From positions 1 to 64,000 of the forward strand of contig NZ_JAYWTM010000025.1 of assembly GCF_036016195.1 (NCBI RefSeq): 64,000 nucleotides of DNA, written 5' to 3'. Both the position numbers and the translations under genes were made by a program. How positions within the stretch are numbered: position 1 is the stretch's first letter; each line of letters opens with the position of its first letter. Positions 16,030 through 24,060 of the stretch are shown piece by piece. Source of the stretch: Brenneria populi (GTDB taxonomy: Bacteria; Pseudomonadota; Gammaproteobacteria; Enterobacterales; Enterobacteriaceae). A model generated the notes under the pieces. That model had not been told where the DNA came from, did no database searches, and saw nothing but the letters and a program-made list of their open reading frames with translations.

Positions 16030-17522
16030 TGGTGCGTGGACTCTGGGTTTCCCCCACCGAGTTTGTCAGTTTCGCCGAGTCGGAGAAATCGCTGACGGAA
16101 CAGATTGCCTCGCGCAGCCGCTCCATCGATTTCTACGGGCTGGGGATGTATCTGCCTAATCCCGATCCCATCCTCAAAGCGCAGGGCCGGGATATCAAAA
16201 TCTACCGCGAGCTGCGCACCGACCCGCTGGTCGGCGGCTGTATTCGTCGCCGTAAAGCGGCGGTGAAAGGTCTGGAGCGCGGCCTCGAACGCGGTAGCTC
16301 ACCCGTCCGTGTGTTCAATATTGTGCGTGATATGCTGGCCGACCTGGATATGTCGCGCATTATCGGCGAGATGACCGACGCGGTGCTGTATGGCTATCAA
16401 CCCTGCGAGGTGATGTGGCGGCGTACCGGGACAAGTTGGCTAGTTGACGACATCGTGGGCAAGCCTGCCGATTGGTTCCAGTTCGATACCGACAACCGGC
16501 TGCGCTTTCGCGCCCGTGACAGCGGGTTCGAAGGGGAAGCGGTGCCGGAATTCAAGTTCCTGGTGCCGCGTCAGGATGCCAGCTACGACAATCCCTATGG
16601 CTTCCCCGATCTTTCGATGTGTTTCTGGCCGGTCACCTTTAAGAAAGGCGGTATGAAATTCTGGGTGCGCTTTGCCGAGAAATACGGCTCGCCGTGGGTG
16701 ATTGGCAAACATCCACGCGGCACGTCGCAGGGCGAGATCGACAACCTGCTGGATTCGATGGAGTCGATGATCGAGGATGCGGTCGCCGCCATTCCCGATG
16801 ACTCCTCCATCGATATCAAAGAAGCGGCAGGCAAGGCCGACAGCAGCGAGATTTACCAGAACCTGATCACCCTGTCGCGTAGTGAAATCGCCATCGCATT
16901 GCTGGGGCAGAACCAGACCACCGAGGCCACGGCGAACAAAGCCTCTGCGCAGGCCGGGCTGGAAGTCACCGACGATATCCGCGACGGCGATGCCGACATT
17001 GTGGCAAGCGCCGTCAATCAACTGATACGCTGGGTGGTCGATCTTAATTTCGGCAACAACGTTGTCGCCCCGGTTTATCGCCTGTGGGAACAGGAGTCGG
17101 TGGATGAGGTGCAGGCCACGCGCGACGAAAAGCTAAGCCGCGCCGGTGTTAAATTCACCCCGCAATACTGGAAGCGCGAGTACCAGCTTCAGGACGGCGA
17201 TATCAACGAAACACCACCGCAGGATGCGCCCAGCCAATCGCTGGCGTTTGCCGAGGCGGTCGATGCCGACCTGAAGGCGCAGGATATGCTGGATGAAGCG
17301 CTGGATATGGTGATGAACAGCGGCGCACTGGATGCCGAGCTGGAGTCAGTGCTGGCTCCGCTGTTTGAGAGCGTCCAGTCCGGCGTTCGCCCCGGCGATC
17401 TGCTGGGCGAACTGGCGGAACTGTATCCGCAGATGAAAGCCGACGACCTGCAAGAGCGGCTGGCGCGTATCCTGTTCGTAGCCAATATCTGGGGGCGGCT
17501 GCATGAGCGCGACAGCGACTGA
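16029..17522 (+). CDS. Portal protein, DUF935 family (Mu gp29)
   Basis: 497 aa with the DUF935 core: DPLVGGCIRRRKAAVKGLE, AVLYGYQPCEVMW, DNPYGFPDLSMCFWPV and GQNQTTEATANK. The portal forms the dodecameric ring at the head vertex through which DNA passes. The C-terminus (LLGELAELYPQMKADDLQERLARILFVANIWG) fits the family. It overlaps the next gene by 20 nt. Confidence 0.92.
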   Translation: MVRGLWVSPTEFVSFAESEKSLTEQIASRSRSIDFYGLGMYLPNPDPILKAQGRDIKIYRELRTDPLVGGCIRRRKAAVKGLERGLERGSSPVRVFNIVRDMLADLDMSRIIGEMTDAVLYGYQPCEVMWRRTGTSWLVDDIVGKPADWFQFDTDNRLRFRARDSGFEGEAVPEFKFLVPRQDASYDNPYGFPDLSMCFWPVTFKKGGMKFWVRFAEKYGSPWVIGKHPRGTSQGEIDNLLDSMESMIEDAVAAIPDDSSIDIKEAAGKADSSEIYQNLITLSRSEIAIALLGQNQTTEATANKASAQAGLEVTDDIRDGDADIVASAVNQLIRWVVDLNFGNNVVAPVYRLWEQESVDEVQATRDEKLSRAGVKFTPQYWKREYQLQDGDINETPPQDAPSQSLAFAEAVDADLKAQDMLDEALDMVMNSGALDAELESVLAPLFESVQSGVRPGDLLGELAELYPQMKADDLQERLARILFVANIWGRLHERDSD

Positions 17523-18324
17523 ACTGGCGTACTGCATGACGCTGCCGCCGCAGCGGGCTATCGGCTACCTCCAGTCAAAGGGCTATGCCATTAGCTGGGA
17601 CTGGGAAGAAGTCTGGCAGGATGCGCATGCCCGCGCCTTTACCGTCGCTAAGGTGACTCGGCTGGATATTCTGGAAGATATCCGCCGCGCCCTACAGGAA
17701 GCGCTGGATGAAGGCAAGACGGACCGCTGGTTTCATAAAGAACTGGAGCCGGTGTTGCAGAAGAAAGGCTGGTGGGGGCCGCGTGATACCACCGACCCGG
17801 TAACCGGCGAACCGATCACCGTCCAGCAGGGTAGCCGGTGGCGGCTGGATACCATCTTTCGCACCAATATGTCGGTGTTGTACAGCAGTGGACGCTGGGC
17901 GGCGCAGATGGAAAATATCGACGATCGTCCCTACGGCATGTACAGCGCTATCCGTGACAACCACACGCGGAAAAGTCATCTGGCGCTACATGGCATGGTA
18001 TTCCGGCTGGATGACCCGTTCTGGCAGGCGTTCTACCCGCCAAACGGCTGGCGCTGCCGTTGTAGCGTGATCGCTCTGAGCCAGCAGGATATCGAGCGGC
18101 GTGGGCTGAAGATAGCCAGCTCCATCAAAGCAATGGGCTGGGAATTGAAGCTGGCATCGGAGAAAACCGGCGAAATGCAGCAGGTGGCCACGTTCAATAC
18201 CGGCACGACGAAAGTGTCTACCGATATCGGCTGGTCGTATGCGCCGGGCGCATCCTATCGCCCGGATTTGGCCCGCTATCAGGGAAACCTCTCATCCCTG
18301 GCTAAACAGGAACTGAAGTCATGA
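17503..18324 (+). CDS. Mu F-like minor head morphogenesis protein
   Basis: 273 aa. The Phage_Mu_F domain occupies the central and C-terminal part: WRLDTIFRTNMSVLYSSGRW, HLALHGMVF and the conserved FYPPNGWRCRC. F-type proteins sit inside the head near the portal and help its assembly. Start at 17503 within the portal gene's end; the stop overlaps gpG as ATGA. Confidence 0.92.
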   Translation: MSATATELAYCMTLPPQRAIGYLQSKGYAISWDWEEVWQDAHARAFTVAKVTRLDILEDIRRALQEALDEGKTDRWFHKELEPVLQKKGWWGPRDTTDPVTGEPITVQQGSRWRLDTIFRTNMSVLYSSGRWAAQMENIDDRPYGMYSAIRDNHTRKSHLALHGMVFRLDDPFWQAFYPPNGWRCRCSVIALSQQDIERRGLKIASSIKAMGWELKLASEKTGEMQQVATFNTGTTKVSTDIGWSYAPGASYRPDLARYQGNLSSLAKQELKS

Positions 18325-18770
18325 GTAGCGTAAATATTACGATTAACGACAGAGAGTTACAGCGCGGTCTGCGGGCGCTGGAGAGTGCGGCGACGGATAT
18401 GACGCCCGCCATGCGTAAGGTCGCCGGAACCTTGCAGGCGGAAACCGATATCAATTTCGACGAGGGTGGACGCCCGCAGTGGATTGTGTCACAGGCGGCG
18501 GAAGATAGGGACGGTCAGACGCTACGTGACAAAGGCAGGCTACAAGGTTCGGTGTCAACGGATTATGACGCCAACCACGCGATGGTCGGCACCAATACTG
18601 TTTACGGCGCTATCCACCAGTTCGGCGGCAAAGCCGGGCGTGATGAATCCGTGGTGTTGCCCGCTCGCCCGTATCTGCCGATGGATGAGGACGGCAACCT
18701 ACAGCCGGAGGCGTCGCGTTCGGTGCTGGACAACATTCAACGCCATCTTGAATCTGCGGCGCGGCGTTGA
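18321..18770 (+). CDS. gpG-like virion morphogenesis protein
   Basis: 149 aa with the Phage_tail_S/gpG signature: INDRELQRGLRALE, then INFDEGGRPQW, GTNTVYGAIHQFGGKAG and RPYLPMDEDG. In Mu, gpG is needed for virion assembly. It is the last gene before an apparent insertion of two non-phage-core genes. Confidence 0.9.
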   Translation: MSSVNITINDRELQRGLRALESAATDMTPAMRKVAGTLQAETDINFDEGGRPQWIVSQAAEDRDGQTLRDKGRLQGSVSTDYDANHAMVGTNTVYGAIHQFGGKAGRDESVVLPARPYLPMDEDGNLQPEASRSVLDNIQRHLESAARR

Positions 18771-18852
18771 TTTTTTCTTATCGCTTCGTGAGCCATAGGC
18801 ATTTTGTGATTATAATTCAGTATCTCATAACACGTTTGGTCGAGGGATCGCT
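18771..18852 (+). promoter_or_regulatory. AT-rich gap with candidate promoter for the inserted pair
   Basis: The 82-bp gap is AT-rich, unlike the overlapping genes on its left, and has TATAAT at 18811-18816 as a -10 candidate without a well-spaced -35. It may give the next two genes their own expression in the lysogen. Confidence 0.3.
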
Positions 18853-19758
18853 TTGGATTTTCGTTTCGCATTCTGGAATTGCGCGATGTCGCCGCCGGGT
18901 CAAAAGGGTATGCCGTCGACTGACGACATGGCGGATACGGTTGAGGTTATCGCCGATCTATTTGCTAAAGAAAAAATAGGGTTTTTGGCGCTATGCGAAG
19001 TGAATAACGAGTCATTTGAATATCTTTCAAACGCGCTTAGTGGTCTGCCTTTATTATCACAATATATGGACGACAAAACATCAACGGGAAGCAAGTTTGA
19101 TATTGGCTATTTCTATGATCCGAGCCAGGTTGCAATCGAGCATGGTCGGGCGCATACCGGTCGCTTAGGTACGTCTTCTATAAAAATTGCTCAGCAATTA
19201 CATGTAGTTATCAAAGAGGAGAATCCCTCCCTACTCAACATTCTTGTTTCTCATTGGCCCAGTCAATTACAAACCATTGCCGGGGAATTTAGACATGAAT
19301 GTTCGGTAGGTCTGAGAAGCTTTGCGAAAGGCCTTATTGATAGTAAACAGCAGGTTATTTTAATGGGCGACTATAACGACGAACCATACTCCCACAGCCT
19401 GTTTAGAAATATGCACGCCACCAACGATCGGGCCTTGGTGCTTTCCCAACCTAATTATTGGCTTTATAACCCTTATTGGAAAACACTTTCTGCAAGGGTA
19501 GCGTTCTCTGTTGATGAGCAAAGACATGACTTCGGCACCTGTTACAGTAAAGCCGGAAACCGTAATACCTGGTCGGCTGTCGATCAGATTATCTTTTCCG
19601 GCGATTTTCTAAGCGTCGGGCCGTGGTATCTGGAAGAGTCCGCTACCGGCGTGGTTTTGACCGATAAAATACGCGCTGCCATAATGAACAATAAACACTG
19701 TTTTGACCACATGCCGGTAATCGGCTGCATCAGGAAAAAAGAGGCCCCGCATGTTTAA
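18853..19758 (+). CDS. Endonuclease/exonuclease/phosphatase-family protein, inserted in head genes
   Basis: 301 aa from TTG 18853. All key residues of the EEP (DNase I-like) fold are present: N9 in FWNC, E49 in CEVN, H134 in SHWPS, D173 and N175 in GDYND, D244 in VDQIIF and D285-H286 in FDHMPV. It should be a metal-dependent phosphodiesterase or nuclease; the substrate is unknown. It overlaps the next gene by 8 nt. Base composition is more AT-rich than the head genes, and the pair interrupts the gpG-protease order of Mu, so it is an acquired cassette. The rare TTG start makes the exact N-terminus slightly uncertain. Confidence 0.82.
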   Translation: MDFRFAFWNCAMSPPGQKGMPSTDDMADTVEVIADLFAKEKIGFLALCEVNNESFEYLSNALSGLPLLSQYMDDKTSTGSKFDIGYFYDPSQVAIEHGRAHTGRLGTSSIKIAQQLHVVIKEENPSLLNILVSHWPSQLQTIAGEFRHECSVGLRSFAKGLIDSKQQVILMGDYNDEPYSHSLFRNMHATNDRALVLSQPNYWLYNPYWKTLSARVAFSVDEQRHDFGTCYSKAGNRNTWSAVDQIIFSGDFLSVGPWYLEESATGVVLTDKIRAAIMNNKHCFDHMPVIGCIRKKEAPHV

Positions 19759-20284
19759 ATTTAAAGAACTTATTAAAACGGGTATGGCGTCAGCCAGCGA
19801 GGTTGAGCAGAATCGTAAAAGCATCAATGAGGTTTTCTCTGCATTGAATAATGCATTAAAAGAACAGACTAAAGAAAGCATTACGATTCAAAAATTTATC
19901 ATTAAACCTGGTGTTCTTTTTGATATGGCGAACATGGCGAGGGCTTACGCTATGGCAAAGGGGGAATTGGTAGAACCGACTATTTCGATAGAAAAATCTG
20001 CTGGAAAAGGGACATTGGATATATCGTTGAACGATAGCACTCATGAACCCATTGCCCGCTGGGAACAGCACCCCGATGGCTATCCCTTTACCATTGAGTT
20101 CTTAGGCGAACGCACGGACTGCTGGGATCAAGAATCTCTAGCCAATACGTTAGGAAAAATTGTGGCATCGGGGCAATTTTGGTTAAAGGTAAAAGAGCTG
20201 GAATCCAAGCAAGCAGAAAACGTTAAACCACCAGAGGATTCCAGACCACCCCAAAACGCCCAAAATACTCCTGATACTAAATAA
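19751..20284 (+). CDS. Unknown partner of the EEP-family gene
   Basis: 177 aa, family not recognised. The N-terminal 50 residues are helical (SASEVEQNRKSINEVFSALNNALKEQ), the centre is beta-rich (ISIEKSAGKGTLDISLNDS, ARWEQHPDGYPFTIEFLGERTDCW), and the C-terminus is a disordered Pro/Asn-rich tail. No signal peptide or TM. The start overlaps the EEP gene stop, implying coupled translation and a joint function such as substrate recognition, inhibition or immunity; this is inference. Confidence 0.7.
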   Translation: MFKFKELIKTGMASASEVEQNRKSINEVFSALNNALKEQTKESITIQKFIIKPGVLFDMANMARAYAMAKGELVEPTISIEKSAGKGTLDISLNDSTHEPIARWEQHPDGYPFTIEFLGERTDCWDQESLANTLGKIVASGQFWLKVKELESKQAENVKPPEDSRPPQNAQNTPDTK

Positions 20285-20501
20285 TCCTAACCGAAGCCTC
20301 GTATGGGTTTCAGGCGGCACCGCTAAGTCGATGTGCCGCCAGCCGCGAAAAGCGGCCAGATTGCCTTTATAAAGGCTTTACAGCCGCGTTCCGTTCCCTG
20401 CCCGACACCGTCACCGCATGAGTTTTTTCTAAACTGGATTAAAAGCCGCTTTCCCTTTGTTCCCCGACACTGACCGGAGTTTTCCAAACCGGGACAGCGT
20501 T
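20285..20501 (+). terminator. Cluster of three hairpins after the inserted pair
   Basis: Stems: GGCGGCAC/GTGCCGCC (20313-20320 with 20333-20340), GCCGC/GCGGC (20342-20346 with 20352-20356), and the palindrome GCCTTTATAAAGGC (20363-20376). No strong T-run follows, so these may be weak terminators, processing sites or scars of the insertion. The rest of the gap to the protease start at 20502 shows no gene. Confidence 0.45.
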
Positions 20502-21602
20502 ATGTCACTCCACATTTTTAAATCCGGCACCCATACCGATATGCACGGCACTAAACTGCCGTTCACGCCAGCCGATTTAGCGGCCTGCGCCGCCGCCTAT
20601 GATCCGGCGGTGCATGAAGCGCCGATGGTGATCGGCCATCCGCAAGCGGATGCGCCCGCCTATGGTTGGGTGGCCTCGCTTTCAACCACCGGCGGCGATC
20701 TGCTGGCTGAACCCAAACAGGTCGATCCGCAGTTCGCCGAACTGGTGGATGCCGGGCGCTATAAGAAAATCTCCGCCTCGTTCTATCTCCCTGATTCGCC
20801 GAATAACCCGAAGCCCGGCACGCTCTATCTGCGCCATGTCGGTTTTCTGGGCGCGCAGCCGCCATCGATTAAAGGGCTGCGACAGGTGGCGTTCGGCGAA
20901 CGGGAACAAGGCGTGGTGGAGTTCGCCGATTGGGGAATGATGACCAGCGCCAGCCTGTTCGGTCGTCTGCGCGACTTCATTATCAGCAAGTTCGGTCTGG
21001 AAGAAGCCGACAACGTGTTGCCGTCATGGCAGTTGGACACGCTGCGCGATGAGGCGGCCCGCGACGACATCCCATCTCAATCCGGCCCGGCGTTTCAGGA
21101 GCCGGCCCCCGTAACATCCCAGGAGGAGTCCATTGTGACCAAAGAAGAAATTGACGCCATTCAGGCCGAAAACGCCCGGCTGAAAGCGGAGGCGGCGGCG
21201 CGGCTCGCCGATGACGCCAAACGTAAACAAGAGACTATTCACACCGGCAATGTGGCCTTTGCAGAGAGGCTGGTAAGCGACGGCAAGCTGATCCCGGCGG
21301 CGAAATCCGTGGTGGTTGCGCTACTGGATGAAGTGTCCAAAGGCGACGCGCCGGTTGAATTTGCCGAAGGCGAGGTGAAAAAACCGTTGGCCAGCGCTTT
21401 TAAAGAGTTGTTAGACGGCACCGCGCCGGTACTGAATTTTGCCGAGCATGCCACCAAAGAGCGCGTCACGCCAACTGACGCGCCGGTATCGGCTGAGTTT
21501 GCGGAGGCCGACCCTGAACGGCTGGCGCTCCACAAGAAAGCCACTGAACTGGCGATGAAAGAAGGCATCAGCTACGACGCCGCCGTCGCCCGCTGCCTGT
21601 AA
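20502..21602 (+). CDS. Head maturation protease (Mu gpI-like)
   Basis: 366 aa from ATG 20502. The N-terminal half is the protease domain (VIGHPQADAPAYGWVASL, KKISASFYLPDSPNNPKPGTLYLRHVGFLG), matching the Mu I protease family. The C-terminal third is the helical scaffold region with EEIDAIQAENARLKAEAAARLAD. It digests the scaffold during capsid maturation. Codons upstream of 20502 are in frame but lack family similarity. Confidence 0.87.
   Translation: MSLHIFKSGTHTDMHGTKLPFTPADLAACAAAYDPAVHEAPMVIGHPQADAPAYGWVASLSTTGGDLLAEPKQVDPQFAELVDAGRYKKISASFYLPDSPNNPKPGTLYLRHVGFLGAQPPSIKGLRQVAFGEREQGVVEFADWGMMTSASLFGRLRDFIISKFGLEEADNVLPSWQLDTLRDEAARDDIPSQSGPAFQEPAPVTSQEESIVTKEEIDAIQAENARLKAEAAARLADDAKRKQETIHTGNVAFAERLVSDGKLIPAAKSVVVALLDEVSKGDAPVEFAEGEVKKPLASAFKELLDGTAPVLNFAEHATKERVTPTDAPVSAEFAEADPERLALHKKATELAMKEGISYDAAVARCL
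21135..21602 (+). CDS. Nested in-frame scaffold protein (Mu gpZ-like)
   Basis: An in-frame GTG at 21135 is preceded at 6 nt by AGGAGGAG (21121-21128), one of the strongest ribosome sites in the window. It would produce the 155-aa C-terminal coiled-coil part of the protease as a free scaffold, exactly as Mu gene Z is nested in gene I. Confidence 0.75.
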   Translation: MTKEEIDAIQAENARLKAEAAARLADDAKRKQETIHTGNVAFAERLVSDGKLIPAAKSVVVALLDEVSKGDAPVEFAEGEVKKPLASAFKELLDGTAPVLNFAEHATKERVTPTDAPVSAEFAEADPERLALHKKATELAMKEGISYDAAVARCL

Positions 21603-21635
21603 CGGCGTCTACCCGTAAGCGTAAAAGGAAAAATC

Positions 21636-22571
21636 ATGTCTGACTATTTAAAAGGTAAACGCGTCGTCGACCCGGTGCTGACCAGCGTGGCGCGGGGTTA
21701 CAAGAACGCCGCGTTTATCGGCGAAATTCTGTTCCCCATCGTGCAGGTGGAGAAAGAAGGCATCGTGGTGCCGCTGTTCGGCAAAGGCGCGTTTGTCGAG
21801 TATGACACCGCTCGGGCCGTGGGCGCGGAGAGCAACGTATTGCTGCGCGAGAAATCCAGCACCATGGATCTGGTGCTCAACGAGCACGATCTGGCTGCGC
21901 CGGTGGACTACCGCGAACAGGCGGAATCGTTGTTCAACGAAGAGGCTAAGGCTATCCGCCGCGCCACTAACGGCGTCAATTTGAAGCGTGAACTGTACGC
22001 CGCGCGGTTGGCGCAGGATCCGAAAGTTTATCTGGCCAAAGCGAAGCGATCCCTGGCGGCGGCGGAGCGCTGGGCAGGCGGCAAAGGTGAGCCGGTCGCC
22101 GTTATTGAGGCGGGCATTGAGGCTGTGCGTAATGCCACCGGGTTGCGTCCCAATGTGATGACGATGGGCGCCAGCGTGATGTCGGTATTGCGCTATCACC
22201 CGGCAATCCAGGCGCAAATCGGCGCCAACGAACGCAAGCGCATTACGCCGGAAATTTTGCAGGACATTTTCCAGATCCCGAAAGTCGTGATTGGCGAGCC
22301 GGTTGCCTCGGAATCGGAGAAGAAAGACACATCGGATATCTGGGCCGACAACTTGATGTTGCACTACGTTTCCCCGCCACAGCCGGGCGTCGACAGCGCG
22401 GACGAAAACGAGCCGTCGTTTGGCTACACCTTCCGTCGCAAAGGCATGCCGGTGGCCGACAAATATCCGGGCGTCGGCGGCAAGGTCTCTTATGCGCGCT
22501 TCACCGATATCTACAAAGTCGCGGTAGTCGGCGGCGATGCCGGATATCTCATTACCAACATCCTGAAATAA
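21636..22571 (+). CDS. Major capsid protein (Mu gpT counterpart)
   Basis: 311 aa. It starts MSDYLKGKRVVDPVLTSVARGYKN and contains FIGEILFPIVQVEKEG, TNGVNLKRELYAARLAQDP and, near the end, the GGKVSYARFTDIYKVAV strand typical of the HK97-fold capsid proteins of this phage group. It forms the icosahedral shell. It is followed by a decoration-type gene after 10 bp. AAAAGGAAAAATC precedes ATG 21636. Confidence 0.9.
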   Translation: MSDYLKGKRVVDPVLTSVARGYKNAAFIGEILFPIVQVEKEGIVVPLFGKGAFVEYDTARAVGAESNVLLREKSSTMDLVLNEHDLAAPVDYREQAESLFNEEAKAIRRATNGVNLKRELYAARLAQDPKVYLAKAKRSLAAAERWAGGKGEPVAVIEAGIEAVRNATGLRPNVMTMGASVMSVLRYHPAIQAQIGANERKRITPEILQDIFQIPKVVIGEPVASESEKKDTSDIWADNLMLHYVSPPQPGVDSADENEPSFGYTFRRKGMPVADKYPGVGGKVSYARFTDIYKVAVVGGDAGYLITNILK

Positions 22572-22581
22572 CGGGGGCATC

Positions 22582-22920
22582 ATGGCAGCAACACAGCAAA
22601 CGATCCTCACCACTACGGTGGTGGCGCTCGCCGCATTAACGCAGCAGCGTTTTGTCGGGGCGGATAACGCCCCCTGTCAGGCGGGCGCTATCGCGCTGGG
22701 CGTCGCCGAGGTGGATGGCGCGGCGGGCGATTCGGTGCCGGTCAATGTGCTGGGCATTATCGCGGTGGAAGCCGGAGCGGCTGTTGCTCGCGGTAAATCA
22801 GTCCAGTCCGACGATAGCGCCCGCGCCATTCCGCTGGTTGACGCGGGGGTTTCCAACGGTATCGCGCTGGATGAAGCCACCGCCGAAGGCGACATCATCC
22901 GTATTTTGCGTGGGGTGTAA
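22582..22920 (+). CDS. DUF2190-family capsid decoration-like protein
   Basis: 112 aa, Ala/Val/Gly-rich with alternating strands (VAVEAGAAVARGKSVQSD, GVSNGIALDEATAEGDIIRILRGV). The DUF2190 fold is found in small capsid-associated proteins next to the capsid gene. It probably stabilises the shell. It lies 10 bp after the capsid gene. Confidence 0.8.
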   Translation: MAATQQTILTTTVVALAALTQQRFVGADNAPCQAGAIALGVAEVDGAAGDSVPVNVLGIIAVEAGAAVARGKSVQSDDSARAIPLVDAGVSNGIALDEATAEGDIIRILRGV

Positions 22921-22922
22921 CG

Positions 22923-23369
22923 ATGTACTGCACACTGGCGGATGTCCTGGAGCTGGTGCCGGAAACGACGCTGATTCAACTGACGAATGAGAACCTCGCC
23001 TTTGACCATCCTGTCCCGGTCAATACCGATGTAGTGAACAGTGCCATCCGTTACGCCGATGAACTGATCGACACCCATCTGCGTGGGCGTTACACCCTGC
23101 CGCTGGCGGAGATCCCCACCGTTCTGCGCGATATCGCGGTCACGCTAACCCGCTACCGGCTGTATGCCCGTCGCCCGGAAGGCGCGATGCCCGATACGGT
23201 AAAAGATGACTGCAAAACGGCATTGCGCCAACTGGAGGGCATCCGCGATGCGAAGCTGACGCTGGGCCTGCCGTCCACCGGAACGGATGCGCCGGAGTCC
23301 GGCGAGTTTCGAGTCCGGGCGCGGCGGGCGACCTTTGGCGGCAACAGCGGCCTACTGGAGAAATACTGA
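22923..23369 (+). CDS. DUF1320 head-completion protein (Mu gp36)
   Basis: 148 aa. It starts MYCTLADVLELVPETTLIQLTN and contains SAIRYADELIDTHLRGRYTLPL, the standard DUF1320 pattern. This is the connector/adaptor family that completes the head. Coupled by TGATG to the following gene. Confidence 0.9.
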   Translation: MYCTLADVLELVPETTLIQLTNENLAFDHPVPVNTDVVNSAIRYADELIDTHLRGRYTLPLAEIPTVLRDIAVTLTRYRLYARRPEGAMPDTVKDDCKTALRQLEGIRDAKLTLGLPSTGTDAPESGEFRVRARRATFGGNSGLLEKY

Positions 23370-23833
23370 TGGACGTCAATCCGGTTATCGAGGCGGTGGT
23401 CGCCCGCCTGAAAGAAAAACTGCCCACGCTGTTGATTGAATATTTCCCGGAGAACCCCGCCGATTTCAGGCTGAATCACCCAGTGGGCGCGGTACTGGTG
23501 AGCTATCCCGGCTCCCGCTTCGGCAAGCCGGAAGATATCGGCGCGGTGATGCAATCCCATACCGTCACCCTCAATGCCACTGTGGTGTTTCGCCAGTTAA
23601 ATGGGCGTCAGGGCGCGGTGGCGGTACTGGATATCGTACGCCGGGTGTTATGCGGCTATCAGCCCCCGAACTGTCGCCGCAAAATCTGGCTGGTGCGGGA
23701 CGTGTTTCTCGGCAATGTCGGCGGGTTATGGCAGTACGCGCTGGATTTTGCCACCGAGTCCGTCCTGATTGAGGACACTGATTTACCCGATGGGCCATTC
23801 CTGACCATCGTCAACTATAAGGAAAGCGAATGA
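23369..23833 (+). CDS. DUF1834 / Mu gp37 family tail-terminator-type protein
   Basis: 154 aa with NPVIEAVVARLKEKLPTLLI at the start, then VGAVLVSYPGSRFG and LNATVVFRQL, matching the gp37 family. It lies between the connector and tail sheath genes, where the head-tail joining or tail-terminator protein is usually encoded. Confidence 0.82.
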   Translation: MDVNPVIEAVVARLKEKLPTLLIEYFPENPADFRLNHPVGAVLVSYPGSRFGKPEDIGAVMQSHTVTLNATVVFRQLNGRQGAVAVLDIVRRVLCGYQPPNCRRKIWLVRDVFLGNVGGLWQYALDFATESVLIEDTDLPDGPFLTIVNYKESE

Positions 23834-24060
23834 TGAAATACCGTTATACCGGCCCGGCCAGCGGCGTGACGCTGGCCGACGGCACCGAGGTGCTGCTGTG
23901 GCCCGATAGTATCGTTGAGCTACCGGAGGCGCACGACTACGTCAAAACCCTGGTGGCGCTCAAGCACCTGCACGCCGAGCCTGACGTCACGGCTGTAGCG
24001 ACCTCGCGCCGCAAAGCTGTCGCCACCGAGGATAAAACGGAGGTGAACAGTGGCAGCTAA
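23830..24060 (+). CDS. DUF2635 small tail protein
   Basis: 76 aa, with the DUF2635 pattern of a short beta domain (LADGTEVLLWPDSIVELPEAHDYVKTLVALKHL). It is found upstream of tail sheath genes in Mu-like phages (Mu gp38 position). Function unknown. It overlaps both neighbours. Confidence 0.75.
   Translation: MMKYRYTGPASGVTLADGTEVLLWPDSIVELPEAHDYVKTLVALKHLHAEPDVTAVATSRRKAVATEDKTEVNSGS

Noticed and set aside
21648..22613. 321-codon open frame antisense to the capsid gene
   Set aside because: It mirrors the codon bias of the capsid gene, has no ribosome site or family match, and its composition is typical of an antisense shadow.
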